A stretch of 64,000 nt of DNA, from NCBI RefSeq assembly GCF_014204915.1, contig NZ_JACHMH010000001.1, positions 8,271,501 through 8,335,500 of the forward strand, in the 5' to 3' direction. The notes beneath the pieces were generated by a model. It was not told the origin of the DNA and made no database searches. It worked only from the letters and a program-made list of their open reading frames with translations. A program made the translations under genes and the position numbers. This document shows, piece after piece, positions 33,750 through 41,928 of this stretch (positions within the stretch are counted from its first letter, which is position 1; every line of letters starts with the position of its first letter). The DNA is from Crossiella cryophila. GTDB lineage: Bacteria > Actinomycetota > Actinomycetes > Mycobacteriales > Pseudonocardiaceae.

Positions 33750-34766
33750 ATGCTGCCGTTCACCCTCGACCTGCACCGCACCCTCCCCCGCCCCGCCGAA
33801 CCAAACCCCTGCTGGTCGCCCTACTCCGTCGCCGCCGCCCTGAGCCTGCTGCTCGACGCCACCACCGGCACCGCCCACGAGGAACTCCGCCACGCCCTCG
33901 GCGACCCCCGCGACCTGCTCGCCAAGGCCGCCGAGCTGTCACCGGGTCCGACGCTGGCGGTGAGCAGCACCGTGTGGGCCGATACCGGCGTGCCGATCCT
34001 GGACGAGTACCTCGCGGCCGTCGGCGCGGAGCACGTGCGGGTCGCACCCCTGCGAAGCCAGCCTGAGCAGGCGCGGGGCGTGATCAACGGCGACGTCGCC
34101 GAGACGACCTGCGGGCTGATTCCGGAGGCGGTTCCGCCCGGGATGATCGGGCCGGAAACGTTGGTGGTGCTGGTGAACGCGCTGTATCTCCGGGCGGCCT
34201 GGCGGACCGTGTTCACCGCCGTTGGGGACTTGCCGTTCCGTACGCCGGTCGCGGAAGTGCCTGTGCCGATGATGCGGGTGCGGGCGCGGCTGGGCTACCT
34301 CGAACGGGACGGGTGGCGGGTGGTGGTCGTGCCCGCCGAGGGTGGCGTCGAGGTGGTGGTGGCGGTGCCGGACGGGGAGATCGGGGATCTCGCCGGGGTG
34401 CCGTTGGAGATCGAGGACAGCCGGGTGGTGGAGCTGGTGCTGCCGCGGTTCCGGGCGGGGGCGCGGGTTCGGTTGGAGGAGGCGTTGCGGGGTGTGGGGA
34501 TCCGGGAGGTTTTCGGGGCTGGGCTGGCGAAACTGACCTCGGCGGGGGCCTCGGTGTCGGCGGTGCTGCACCAGGCGGTGCTGAGCGTGGACGAGCAGGG
34601 CCTGGAGGGAGCGGCGGTCACGGTGATCACCACGCGGGGGCGGCGGGTGCCCCTGGAACCGGAGGTGTCAGTGCTGGTGGATCGGCCGTTCGTGGTGCTG
34701 GTGCGGCACGCCGACACCGGGGTGCCCTACTTCGTCGCGACCGTGACCGATCCGGCTGCCGGGTAG
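33750..34766 (+). CDS. Serpin (serine protease inhibitor), first copy
   Basis: This 338-residue protein is a bacterial serpin: NPCWSPYSVAAALSLLLDAT, VLVNALYLRAAWRTVF, then the hinge VDEQGLEGAAVTV and the closing VDRPFVVLVRHADTGVPYFV. The exposed reactive loop reads VITTRGRRVPLEPE, rich in Arg, so a trypsin-like or furin-like target is plausible. The hinge has Leu where inhibitory serpins usually have Thr or Ser (P14) and Gly at P12, so inhibitory ability is uncertain. There is no signal peptide; it should act in the cytoplasm. It starts 9 bp after the STAND gene and is followed 24 bp later by a second serpin. Confidence 0.92.
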   Translation: MLPFTLDLHRTLPRPAEPNPCWSPYSVAAALSLLLDATTGTAHEELRHALGDPRDLLAKAAELSPGPTLAVSSTVWADTGVPILDEYLAAVGAEHVRVAPLRSQPEQARGVINGDVAETTCGLIPEAVPPGMIGPETLVVLVNALYLRAAWRTVFTAVGDLPFRTPVAEVPVPMMRVRARLGYLERDGWRVVVVPAEGGVEVVVAVPDGEIGDLAGVPLEIEDSRVVELVLPRFRAGARVRLEEALRGVGIREVFGAGLAKLTSAGASVSAVLHQAVLSVDEQGLEGAAVTVITTRGRRVPLEPEVSVLVDRPFVVLVRHADTGVPYFVATVTDPAAG

Positions 34767-34790
34767 CGGGTTCGCGGCTAGCGTGGCGGC

Positions 34791-35852
34791 GTGCACGAGT
34801 TCACGCTGGCCCTGCATCGGGCGCTCTCCGGTCCTGCCGACACCAACGCGTGCTGGTCGCCGTACTCCGTCGCGACCGCGCTGGGCCTGGTCGCCGAGGC
34901 GGCCAGGGGACGGTCCCGGGCGGAGATCGTCGAGTTGATCGGGGAGCCGGCGAAGCTGCTCGAACGGGTCGCGGGGGCCGCTGAACTGTGGGCCGGGACG
35001 GCCGCGGTGACCAGCACGTTGTGGGTGGACGACGGGGTCGCGGTGCACGAGGACTTCCTGGCGCGACTGGCCGGATGGCCGGGGGCGCGGGTTCGCGAGC
35101 TGGCGTTGCGGGCGGCGCCGGAGGTGGCCCGCGGGGTGATCAACGCCGACGTCGCCGAGATCACCCGCGGGCTGATCACCCAGGCGGTGCCGGCCGGGGC
35201 GATCACGGCGGACACCCTGGTGGCGCTGGTGAACGCGCTCTACCTCAAGGTCGGCTGGCTCACGCCGTTCCGGGACGCCGACCGGACGGCCGCGCTGCCG
35301 TTCCACGCGCCGGGCGGCACCGTGTCGGTGCCGACGATGAGTCGCGGCGGGAAGCTGCGGCACAAGGCGCTGGGCGGCTGGCAGTCGGTGGTGCTGCCCG
35401 CCGACGGCGGCACCGAGGCCGTGGTGCTGCTGCCCGACGGTGACCTGGACGCGGCGAGGCTGGACGCGGAACTGCTGGACGCGCTGGTGGGCTCCGGGGT
35501 GTACCGGGAGGTGGAGCTGTTCCTGCCGCGGTTCAAGGTGTCCTCGCGGCTGGAGCTGGCCGATCCGCTCGGCGAACTGGGCGTGCGCACCGTGTTCGGC
35601 GAGGACGCGGACCTGGGCGAGCTGACCGAGGAACGGGTGGCGGTCACCGCGGCACTGCACCAGGCGGTGCTGGACGTGGACGAGCAGGGCCTGGAAGGGG
35701 CGGCGGTGACCGCGGTGATGTTCGGCGCGGTCTCCCTGGAACTGGAACCGGAGCCACCCCTGGAGGTGCGGGTGGACCGGCCGTTCCTGTTCCTGGTGCG
35801 GCACCAGGAAAGCGGCGCGCCCTACTTCCTGGCCAGGGTGGCGCGTCCCTGA
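34791..35852 (+). CDS. Serpin (serine protease inhibitor), second copy
   Basis: This 353-residue serpin is a tandem paralogue of the previous gene, sharing NACWSPYSVATALGLV, VALVNALYLKVGWLTPF and the hinge VDEQGLEGAAVTAV. Its reactive loop reads VMFGAVSLELEPEPP, hydrophobic and acidic instead of Arg-rich, so the two copies probably face different proteases (elastase, chymotrypsin or subtilisin type here). The conserved FKVSSRLELADPLGELGVR and FLFLVRHQESGAPYFL blocks are intact. It has no signal peptide. GTG start. It is the last gene of the STAND-serpin-serpin group. Confidence 0.92.
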   Translation: MHEFTLALHRALSGPADTNACWSPYSVATALGLVAEAARGRSRAEIVELIGEPAKLLERVAGAAELWAGTAAVTSTLWVDDGVAVHEDFLARLAGWPGARVRELALRAAPEVARGVINADVAEITRGLITQAVPAGAITADTLVALVNALYLKVGWLTPFRDADRTAALPFHAPGGTVSVPTMSRGGKLRHKALGGWQSVVLPADGGTEAVVLLPDGDLDAARLDAELLDALVGSGVYREVELFLPRFKVSSRLELADPLGELGVRTVFGEDADLGELTEERVAVTAALHQAVLDVDEQGLEGAAVTAVMFGAVSLELEPEPPLEVRVDRPFLFLVRHQESGAPYFLARVARP

Positions 35853-36036
35853 TCGCGGTCCGACCCGACTTTCGGCCCCTGCCCGGCAGGATTACCCGCG
35901 GCAGGGGGAAGCCTGACCAGTCGCTTCGGGCAAGAGCGGATCGAGAATCGCGAAGTCCTGGGGAATCGGTGAACCCCGGAAACGGCGGCACGCTACGTTG
36001 AAACGTCCACCGTCACGGAGCCCGCCGGGAGACCAC

Positions 36037-36915
36037 GTGCCGCGAGTAGCGGTGATCGGCTACGCGAGTGTCGACCACGCCATGGAAACAGACCCGTTCC
36101 TGGCGGCGACCGGCACCACCCTGGTCCGCCGCCGCCTGTCTCACCCCTGGCCCCACCTGGGCGGCATCACCTACGCCGCCGAGGGCCTGACCGAGGCCGG
36201 GCACGACGTCCGCGCGGTCACCTGGGTCGGCCAGGACGCCTTCGGCACGGCCTACACCGACCGCCTCGCCGCCTGGGGCGTCGACGTGTCCGGGGTGGAC
36301 CAGAGCGGCGACCGAACCCCGTCGAACTACCTGTTCTACGCCCCCGACGAACAGGTCGTCACCGTCTACGACCCCGGCGAGCCGGTCCCCCAGTCCCTGA
36401 CCGAGACCCAGCGCACCGTCATCGCCGAGAGCGACTGGGTCTGCCTGCTGGTAGGCCCCCGCCCCGTCACCGTCGAGATCCTCGACCTCCTCCGCCCAGA
36501 CCAACACCTGGCCTGGACGGTCAAGGACGACCCCGACGCCTACCCCGGCGGCCTGGTCCACCGACTCCTCTCCACCGCCTCAGTCCTGACCTTCTCCACC
36601 CGAGAACGCCTTTTCCTGGAACGAGCGGTAGCGCCAAGGACATTACGAGACCGCACCAGAGCCGAAGCCCTGCGTGCGGAAACCCAAGGTTCGGCAGGCG
36701 CCCAGTTCTGGCACAACGGCAACTCGGGAGCGGTCGGCACCACCGCCGTCGACGCGGTCGACACCACCGGCGCCGGCGACGTCTTCTTCGCCGCGGCCGT
36801 GGCCAGCATGATCGAGGCCCCAGCCGACCCACGCCGAGCCACCGAGGCCGGCGTGGCCGCGGCCACCGCGTTGCTGCGCTGCCGCAAGGACTCCACGGAA
36901 GGCAAGGTCTGCTGA
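36037..36915 (+). CDS. PfkB-family carbohydrate kinase
   Basis: This 292-residue ribokinase-like protein has the PfkB second signature DTTGAGDVFFAAAVA with the catalytic Asp, and the N-terminal VPRVAVIGYASVDHAM with a later GG (LGGITYAAEGL). It should phosphorylate a sugar or nucleoside with ATP. The substrate is not clear, and the N-terminal lid is short. The GTG at 36037 follows CCGGGAGACC. The gap from the serpin (35853-36036) holds no other gene. It stops 11 bp before a HAD-like gene. Confidence 0.85.
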   Translation: MPRVAVIGYASVDHAMETDPFLAATGTTLVRRRLSHPWPHLGGITYAAEGLTEAGHDVRAVTWVGQDAFGTAYTDRLAAWGVDVSGVDQSGDRTPSNYLFYAPDEQVVTVYDPGEPVPQSLTETQRTVIAESDWVCLLVGPRPVTVEILDLLRPDQHLAWTVKDDPDAYPGGLVHRLLSTASVLTFSTRERLFLERAVAPRTLRDRTRAEALRAETQGSAGAQFWHNGNSGAVGTTAVDAVDTTGAGDVFFAAAVASMIEAPADPRRATEAGVAAATALLRCRKDSTEGKVC

Positions 36916-36926
36916 GCCGAGGACTG

Positions 36927-37493
36927 TTGTTACTGGACGTCGACGGCCCGCTGAACCCCTACGCGGAAAAGGCCCACCTGCGACCACCCGGGTTCCAGAC
37001 ATTCCGGCTGACGAGCGGCGGCGCTTGGCTGACTGGTCGGGATGTCCGCCGGCACAAGGGCCTTCGGGTGTGGCTCAATCCGGCGCATGGACCGATGTTG
37101 CTGGATCTTGCGGCGGAAACCGGGCTGGAGCTGACCTGGTGCACGACGTGGATGCATGAGGCGAACACCCGGATCGGGCCTGCGATCGGGCTGCCGTCGT
37201 TGCCGGTGATCACGTTTCCGGATGCTGATCTGGGGGCGGTGGATGGGGTGTGGCGTTCGGGTGGGGGTTGGAAGTGGGCGGCGGTGGCTGAGTACGCGGC
37301 GGGGCGGGCGGTGGCTTGGCTGGATGATGAGTTCGGGGATCCGGGGGTGGCTCGGGGGCGGGGTGGGTTTGAGCGGGCTCGGGTGGGGGTGGCGACGTTG
37401 TTGTGTGGGGTGGATCCGCGGGTTGGGGTGTTGGGTGGGGATGTTGAGAAGATTCGGGGGTGGGCTCGGGGGCTTTCGGGGGGTGGGGGTTGA
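36927..37493 (+). CDS. HAD-like protein of unknown function
   Basis: This 188-residue protein begins with the HAD motif I LLLDVDGPLNPY (Asp nucleophile and Asp+2). It contains ELTWCTTWMHEANTRIGP, a typical motif II region for a small actinobacterial HAD family, and DDEFGDP as motif III/IV-like acid pair. A phosphatase role is possible but untested. The proposed start is a TTG at 36927 after GAGG; a CTG just upstream is the alternative. The 3' end becomes very G-rich (ARGLSGGGG) and runs into low-complexity DNA, so the last residues may be a recent extension. Confidence 0.75.
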   Translation: MLLDVDGPLNPYAEKAHLRPPGFQTFRLTSGGAWLTGRDVRRHKGLRVWLNPAHGPMLLDLAAETGLELTWCTTWMHEANTRIGPAIGLPSLPVITFPDADLGAVDGVWRSGGGWKWAAVAEYAAGRAVAWLDDEFGDPGVARGRGGFERARVGVATLLCGVDPRVGVLGGDVEKIRGWARGLSGGGG

Positions 37494-37590
37494 GGGCCTT
37501 CGGGGGGGGTGAGGGCCTTCGGGGGTGGGGGCCTTCCCTGGGGGTTTGGGGGTTTGGGGGCTGGGTTGGGCGGAACATGGGTTTGGTTGG
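37440..37590 (+). repeat. G-run repeat with quadruplex potential
   Basis: This stretch repeats GTGAGGGCCTTCGGGGG-like units and then GGGGGTTTGGGGGTTTGGGGG. It has many runs of four or more G on the plus strand. It follows the HAD-like gene stop and overlaps its last codons. Confidence 0.75.
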
Positions 37591-38766
37591 GTGGGTTGGT
37601 GGGCTTAGGCTTGTGAGCTGGGATAATCGGGTTTGACGGTGGGTGGTTTGAACTTCGGTTGGACCGGAAGGCAACCTTTTTGGCTCGAAAAGCGTTCCGC
37701 AGAGGAAGCGGCGGCGGGGCGGGAGAACGGGCGGGCTCGGTGGGCCGGGTCGGTCGGAGTGGGCCGGGTCGAGTCGGGGTGAGCCGGGTCGGGATGGGTC
37801 CGGACCGGGCCGAGACGGGTCCGGGCTGAGGTGAGGTGGGTCCGGGCCGAGGTGAGACCAGCCGGGGTGGGTCCGAGCAGGAGTGGGGCGGAGCGCGGCC
37901 AGGCGAGGATGGGTCGGCACGGTGATGGGCCAGTCGGCTTGGGCGAGTCGGCAGACGGCCCGGGTGAGCCGACAGGTCGGGCGAGTCGGCAGGGTGCGCG
38001 CGGGCGGTTCGGCAGGGTGTGGGCAGGTCGGGCGAGTCGGCTCGGCTCGGACTCGGCCTGGCCCGTGGACGCGGCTCGGGTCAGGTCGAGGCTGGGCGGT
38101 GTGGGGCCCGAAGCGAGCTGGGTGGCCCGAAGTGAGCTGGGTGGTCGCCCATGCGGCGGGTCGGCCGGTTGCGGGTCGACTCGTGGCAGAAGAGCAGCTG
38201 GGCATCGGGTGACTGGCGCTGGCGACAGGGTGGCTGACCGTGCGATGCGAGGTGCCGTAGCGCGGCGCGGCGGGCGTGGCCAGAATCTGGGCGCCGGGTG
38301 TGGCCAGCGGCAGGTGGTGGCCTGGGCCTGGATGATCAGCTTGGGCGTCTGGGGGCGGTGCGGGGCTGGCGGCGTTTGCGCGGGAGTTGGCGGGGTGGTC
38401 GACGTTGCCGGGCCACGCTGCGTGCGCGGAAGGTGCGTGGTTGTGCAGGCTGGGTGCGGGGCCTGATCGCCTTGAACAGGTTCAGGTCTGGGCTGCGGCC
38501 TGTCCGGCGCGGGGGTCTGGCCGGTTTGGAGCGGGCGTCTGCTCGGGGTCCCGTGGTGGGACGGGCGAGACGGCAAGTGGCGCGGGTGGCTGGGCCGGGC
38601 GATCGAGGTGGGTGATCAAGCCGGGCTGGGCTGGGCGCTGGCTGGGCACGGGCGGAGGGCCGGCGCGAGTGGGCTGACTGGGTCTCGTTGGCTCGGATGG
38701 CCGGCCGGCCGGGCGGGGTGTGGGTGGGGCGGGTGGGGCCTTGAGCTGGCGGCATAGGGTTTGGGG
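37494..38766. other. Long G-rich low-complexity region without a credible gene
   Basis: This 1.27-kb gap is made of degenerate GGGCCGGGTCGG, GTGAGCCGGGTCGG and CGAGTCGGCAGGG units on the plus strand. Open frames on both strands translate to Pro/Thr/Arg-rich or Gly/Arg-rich text with no recognisable domain. I see no RNA gene or mobile element. An AT-poor but less repetitive piece at 37620-37690 (TTGACGGTGGGTGG, TTCGGTTGGACCGGAAGG) is the only part that looks like ordinary sequence and might be a relic. Confidence 0.6.
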
Positions 38767-39168
38767 GTGGGTGTTGATTTGGTGGGGCGTGGGGTGGGGT
38801 TTGCGGAGTTCTGGACTGAGCGGCGGTTGGCGTCGTTGAGTTCGGTGCGGCCTGATGGGCGGCCGCATGTGGTGCCGGTGGGGGTGACCGTGGACTTCGC
38901 GAGCGGGATTGCTCGGGTGATCACTTTTCGGCATTCGGTGAAGGCTCGGTTGGTGGCTGGGGCGGGGGCCTCGGGGTTGGCGGTGGCGGTTTGTCAGTTC
39001 GAGGGGGCGCACTGGTCGACGCTGGAGGGGCGGGCTGTGTTGCGGGACGATGCCGCGTCGGTGGCTGAGGCGGTGGCTCGGTATGCGCGGCGGTATCGGC
39101 AGCCGAAGGAGAATCCGGCTCGGGTGGTGTTGGAGATCGTGGTCAGTCGGGTGTTGGGGAACCGGTAG
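38767..39168 (+). CDS. PPOX-class F420/FMN-dependent enzyme
   Basis: This protein of about 133 residues has the split-barrel flavin/F420 pattern: AEFWTERRLASLSSVRPDGRP near the start (20 of its residues, HVVPVGV next), then RHSVKARLVAGAG and LEGRAVLRDDAASVAEAV. It resembles the TIGR03618 group of coenzyme F420-dependent reductases. Substrate unknown. The start is uncertain in very G-rich DNA; GTG at 38767 is chosen, TTG at 38761 is also in frame. It converges on a GNAT gene across repeat-filled DNA. Confidence 0.8.
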   Translation: MGVDLVGRGVGFAEFWTERRLASLSSVRPDGRPHVVPVGVTVDFASGIARVITFRHSVKARLVAGAGASGLAVAVCQFEGAHWSTLEGRAVLRDDAASVAEAVARYARRYRQPKENPARVVLEIVVSRVLGNR

Positions 39169-39360
39169 GGGCGGGGGTTCCGGCTGGGCGTGGGGGTTTG
39201 CCGGGCGGGGGCGGGGCGGGGGTTCCGGCTCGGGGAAGGGCTTCCGGAATGGGGGTTTCCGGGACGGGGGCGGGAGTTTCCGGACTAGGGCGAGGGTTTG
39301 CCAGGCTAGGAGCGGAGGCTTCCGGACTGGAGCGGGGACTTCCGGGCTAGGAGTGGGGTT
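39169..39360. repeat. Degenerate 21-bp tandem repeat
   Basis: TTCCGG-like starts recur at about 39257, 39278, 39298, 39320, 39340 and 39361, a 20-22 bp period with the unit near GTTTCCGGACTAGGGCGGGG. It fills the gap between the convergent PPOX and GNAT genes and touches the GNAT stop. Confidence 0.65.
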
Positions 39361-39844
39361 TTTCTGGCTGGGGGCGGGGTTTTTCCAGGATTGTCAGGAG
39401 GATGCCTGCTGTGTCTGGGTGTTGGGAGACCTGGACGTAGCCGTGGCGTTTGTACAGGGTCAGGGCTTCTGTGCTTTGGGTTCCGGTGGCCAGCCAGAGG
39501 GTGGTTATCTGGGGTGGGGCGGCGTTTTCCAGGGCTTGGATCAGGGCTCCGCCTATGCCTTGGGCTTGGCGGTCGGGGGCTACTGCCAGGCGGGCCAGTT
39601 CCATGCGGGGGCCTTTGATCATGCCGCGGACCGCTCCGACCAGGCGGTGGCCTTGCCAGGCGCCGAGGGTGGGGACGGTGGGGTTGGCGATCAGGGAGTG
39701 GAGGTGTTCCAGGGTGTCCAGGAGTGGGGGGAGGAAGGGTTCCTGGTAGCGCTGGGCTTCGGGGACGAAGGCGGCGCGTTGCAGGGTGAGGAGTTCGCCC
39801 GCGTGGTCGGGGTGCAGGGGGGCGATGCGGGTGGGGGTTCTCAT
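39347..39844 (-). CDS. GNAT-family N-acetyltransferase
   Basis: This 165-residue protein has the acetyl-CoA-binding motif A VAPDRQAQGIGGALIQALE and the later LYKRHGYVQVS typical of GNAT enzymes. The acceptor is unknown. Its ATG overlaps the stop of the upstream DUF4262 gene (ATGA at 39841-39844), so the two are translationally coupled and probably share the LexA-like control. Confidence 0.9.
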   Translation of the reverse strand: MRTPTRIAPLHPDHAGELLTLQRAAFVPEAQRYQEPFLPPLLDTLEHLHSLIANPTVPTLGAWQGHRLVGAVRGMIKGPRMELARLAVAPDRQAQGIGGALIQALENAAPPQITTLWLATGTQSTEALTLYKRHGYVQVSQHPDTAGILLTILEKPRPQPEKPHS

Positions 39845-40368
39845 GGGCCGTTCACTCCGGGGAGCCAGCTTTCGGGGGTGCCGCTGGTGGTGAGGACCGG
39901 CTGGGCCCGGTGGAAGCGGTAGCAGCCGCCCTGCCAGGGCCAGGCGTGGTCGTGTTTGGGCCAGAGCAGTTGCAGGGTGGGGAAGTCGTTGTCGGGGTAG
40001 AGGGCTCGGGCGGTGGGGAGCCAGTCGGGGTAGTGCTCCTCGGCCACGTGTTCGAAGGTGATCTGGTAGCCGTCGATGAAGCCGTCGTAGCGGTAGCCGG
40101 GGGCGAAGCGTTCGCCGGCGTCGGCTCGCTCGGCGTAGCGGCGGACCAGGTCACGGGCGTGGTGGTCGGGGGCGCCCAGGATGATGACCTCGGGGGTGTG
40201 GCGCAGGGCCCACAGGCCGACGGTGTGGTGGCTGCCGGGGATGCGCAGGCCGGTGAGCGGGTCCCGCTCGGCCGGTACCGCGATGGTGGCGTAGTCGTGT
40301 TCGGCGACGTGTTTCAGCAGGTCGCGGCGGACGTCTTCCGCGGTGGCGCCGTTGCACCTGTCGCACAT
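39841..40368 (-). CDS. DUF4262 protein, copy A
   Basis: This 175-residue protein begins MCDRCNGATAEDVRRDLL and contains HTVGLWALRHTPEVIILGAP, YQITFEHVAEEHYPDWLP and the closing HDHAWPWQGGCYRF. That is the DUF4262 pattern, whose function is unknown. The CxxC at residues 2-5 could bind metal. The ATG follows GGAGGG. A near-perfect LexA box lies 26 bp upstream, and the downstream GNAT gene is coupled. A paralogue lies upstream in the same direction. Confidence 0.85.
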   Translation of the reverse strand: MCDRCNGATAEDVRRDLLKHVAEHDYATIAVPAERDPLTGLRIPGSHHTVGLWALRHTPEVIILGAPDHHARDLVRRYAERADAGERFAPGYRYDGFIDGYQITFEHVAEEHYPDWLPTARALYPDNDFPTLQLLWPKHDHAWPWQGGCYRFHRAQPVLTTSGTPESWLPGVNGP

Positions 40369-40388
40369 GCCTGAAGTCCCTCCGGTTG

Positions 40389-40416
40389 GCTCGTTCGAAC
40401 ATATGTTCGCACGAGC
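40389..40416 (-). promoter_or_regulatory. LexA-type box inside a 28-bp palindrome
   Basis: The core TCGAACATATGTTCGC (40395-40410) differs from the SOS consensus at one base. It is embedded in a 28-bp inverted repeat (GCTCGT arm to ACGAGC arm) with a single mismatch. It lies 20 bp before the DUF4262 copy A start and shares its ATAT centre with the site at 1370-1385. Confidence 0.75.
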
Positions 40417-40425
40417 CGCCGACAG

Positions 40426-40932
40426 TCAGGGGCCTTCGGGGCCGGATGTCCAACTTTCGGGGTACCCGGATTCGGTGAGCACCGGCTGCCACTCGAAGAA
40501 GCCGGCGGGGGCGTCCTCCTGCCACGGCCAGTGACCCTCGGGCGTGGTGACGATGATCTGCATCGCCGGGAAGTTGCCCTGGGGGTGGAAGAGGAAGACG
40601 AAGCCGAGGAACTCCGGGTAGTAGCCCAGGTTGACCTTCTCGAAGGTGACCAGGCAGCCGGGCAGGAAGTCCTTGTACACCTTGCCGAGCGGGAAGCGCT
40701 CACCGCGGGAGATGCGGTCCACGTAGGCGCCGATGACGTGCGTGGCCGCCTCCTCCGGCAGGCCGATGACCACGGCCTCGGGGGCGCCGAAGCGGCGCCA
40801 GCAGCCGACGGAGAGGGCGAAGTTGGCCGCGCCCTCCTCCTCGGGGACGTGCACGACGGCCGCGCCGTGCTGCTCGGCGGAGGCGAGGAGTTCGCGGCGG
40901 AGCTGGTCGTCGGCGGTTTCCAGGGGCGGCAT
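40426..40932 (-). CDS. DUF4262 protein, copy B
   Basis: This 168-residue protein is a paralogue of the downstream gene: NFALSVGCWRRFGAPEAVVI, LVTFEKVNLGYYPEFLG and EGHWPWQEDAPAGFFEWQPV. It lacks the N-terminal CxxC of copy A. Function unknown. Its stop is 57 bp upstream of the start of copy A, and the LexA-type palindrome lies in that gap, so copy A has its own promoter. Copy B itself has no such site in front. Confidence 0.85.
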   Translation of the reverse strand: MPPLETADDQLRRELLASAEQHGAAVVHVPEEEGAANFALSVGCWRRFGAPEAVVIGLPEEAATHVIGAYVDRISRGERFPLGKVYKDFLPGCLVTFEKVNLGYYPEFLGFVFLFHPQGNFPAMQIIVTTPEGHWPWQEDAPAGFFEWQPVLTESGYPESWTSGPEGP

Positions 40933-41062
40933 GGGGTCATTCTGCCGTCCGGTGGAGGCCGGTTGAGCGGGGGTTGGCTAGGCCGTTCGGCCCAATTTCC
41001 CAACTCCCGCCGCCGGGCTGCTCCGCGGGCTCCGGGTCCATGGGCGGGGCGGGCACAGGCGA

Positions 41063-41100
41063 ATGCCGCGCCGCCTCGCTGGTGCGAGAGGGCGCGGCAT
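41063..41100 (-). terminator. Terminator of the pdxT/yebC unit
   Basis: ATGCCGCGCC and GGCGCGGCAT pair over a GC-rich inner stem (GCCTCGC with GCGAGAG), 27 bp after the yebC stop on the minus strand. Confidence 0.75.
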
Positions 41101-41127
41101 CGCGGAAAGCCCGGCCAGGGGGACCGC

Positions 41128-41880
41128 CTACGCGTCGACCTCGGCCATCACGTCGTCGCTCACGTCGAAGTTCGCGAACACGTTCTGCACGTCGTCGCAG
41201 TCCTCCAGGGCGTCGATCAGCCGGAAGACCTTCCGCGCGCCGTCGGCGTCGAGTGCGACGCTGATGGCGGGCAGGAAGTTGGCGTCGGCGGAGTCGTAGT
41301 CGATGCCGGCGCCCTGCAGTGCGGTGCGGACCGCGACCATGTCACTGGCCTCGGAGACGATCTCGAAGCTGTCGCCCAGGTCGTTGACCTCTTCGGCACC
41401 CGCGTCCAGCACGGCCATGAGCACGTCGTCCTCGCTCATGTCGTTCTTGGGCACGAGGATGACGCCCTTGCGGGTGAACAGGTAGGACACCGAGCCGGGG
41501 TCGGCCATGTTGCCGTGGTTGCGGGTCATGGCCACCCGGACCTCGCTGGCGGCCCGGTTGCGGTTGTCGGTGAGGCATTCGACCAGGACCGCCACGCCGT
41601 TGGGGCCGTAGCCCTCGTACATGATGGTCTGCCAGTCGGCGCCGCCGGCTTCCTCACCGCCGCCGCGCTTGCGGGCGCGCTCGATGTTGTCCGAGGGCAC
41701 CGAGTTCTTCTTCGCCTTCTGGATGGCGTCGAAGAGGGTCGGGTTGCCTTCGGGGTCGCCCCCACCGGTCCGCGCGGCGACCTCGATGTTCTTGATCAGC
41801 TTCGCGAACAGCTTGCCGCGCTTGGCGTCGAGGGCGGCCTTCTTGTGCTTGGTGGTGGCCCACTTGGAGTGGCCGCTCAT
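41128..41880 (-). CDS. yebC: YebC/PmpR-family regulatory protein
   Basis: This 250-residue protein has the full TACO1/YebC sequence: [40 protein letters not shown] and [11 protein letters not shown]-like [13 protein letters not shown]. The family acts as a DNA-binding regulator or as a translation factor easing ribosome stalling at proline stretches. The ATG follows GGAGGAGAG. It lies 48 bp after pdxT and corresponds to Rv2603c. Confidence 0.95.
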   Translation of the reverse strand: MSGHSKWATTKHKKAALDAKRGKLFAKLIKNIEVAARTGGGDPEGNPTLFDAIQKAKKNSVPSDNIERARKRGGGEEAGGADWQTIMYEGYGPNGVAVLVECLTDNRNRAASEVRVAMTRNHGNMADPGSVSYLFTRKGVILVPKNDMSEDDVLMAVLDAGAEEVNDLGDSFEIVSEASDMVAVRTALQGAGIDYDSADANFLPAISVALDADGARKVFRLIDALEDCDDVQNVFANFDVSDDVMAEVDA

Positions 41881-41928
41881 CTCTCCTCCGTCGCTCTCGT
41901 CACCGTTGACGCGTTCCCCGTCAGCTTC

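Noticed and set aside
37605-38576. Pro/Thr-rich frames in the G-rich region
   Set aside because: Both strands are open simply because of composition; no start site, motif or domain supports them.
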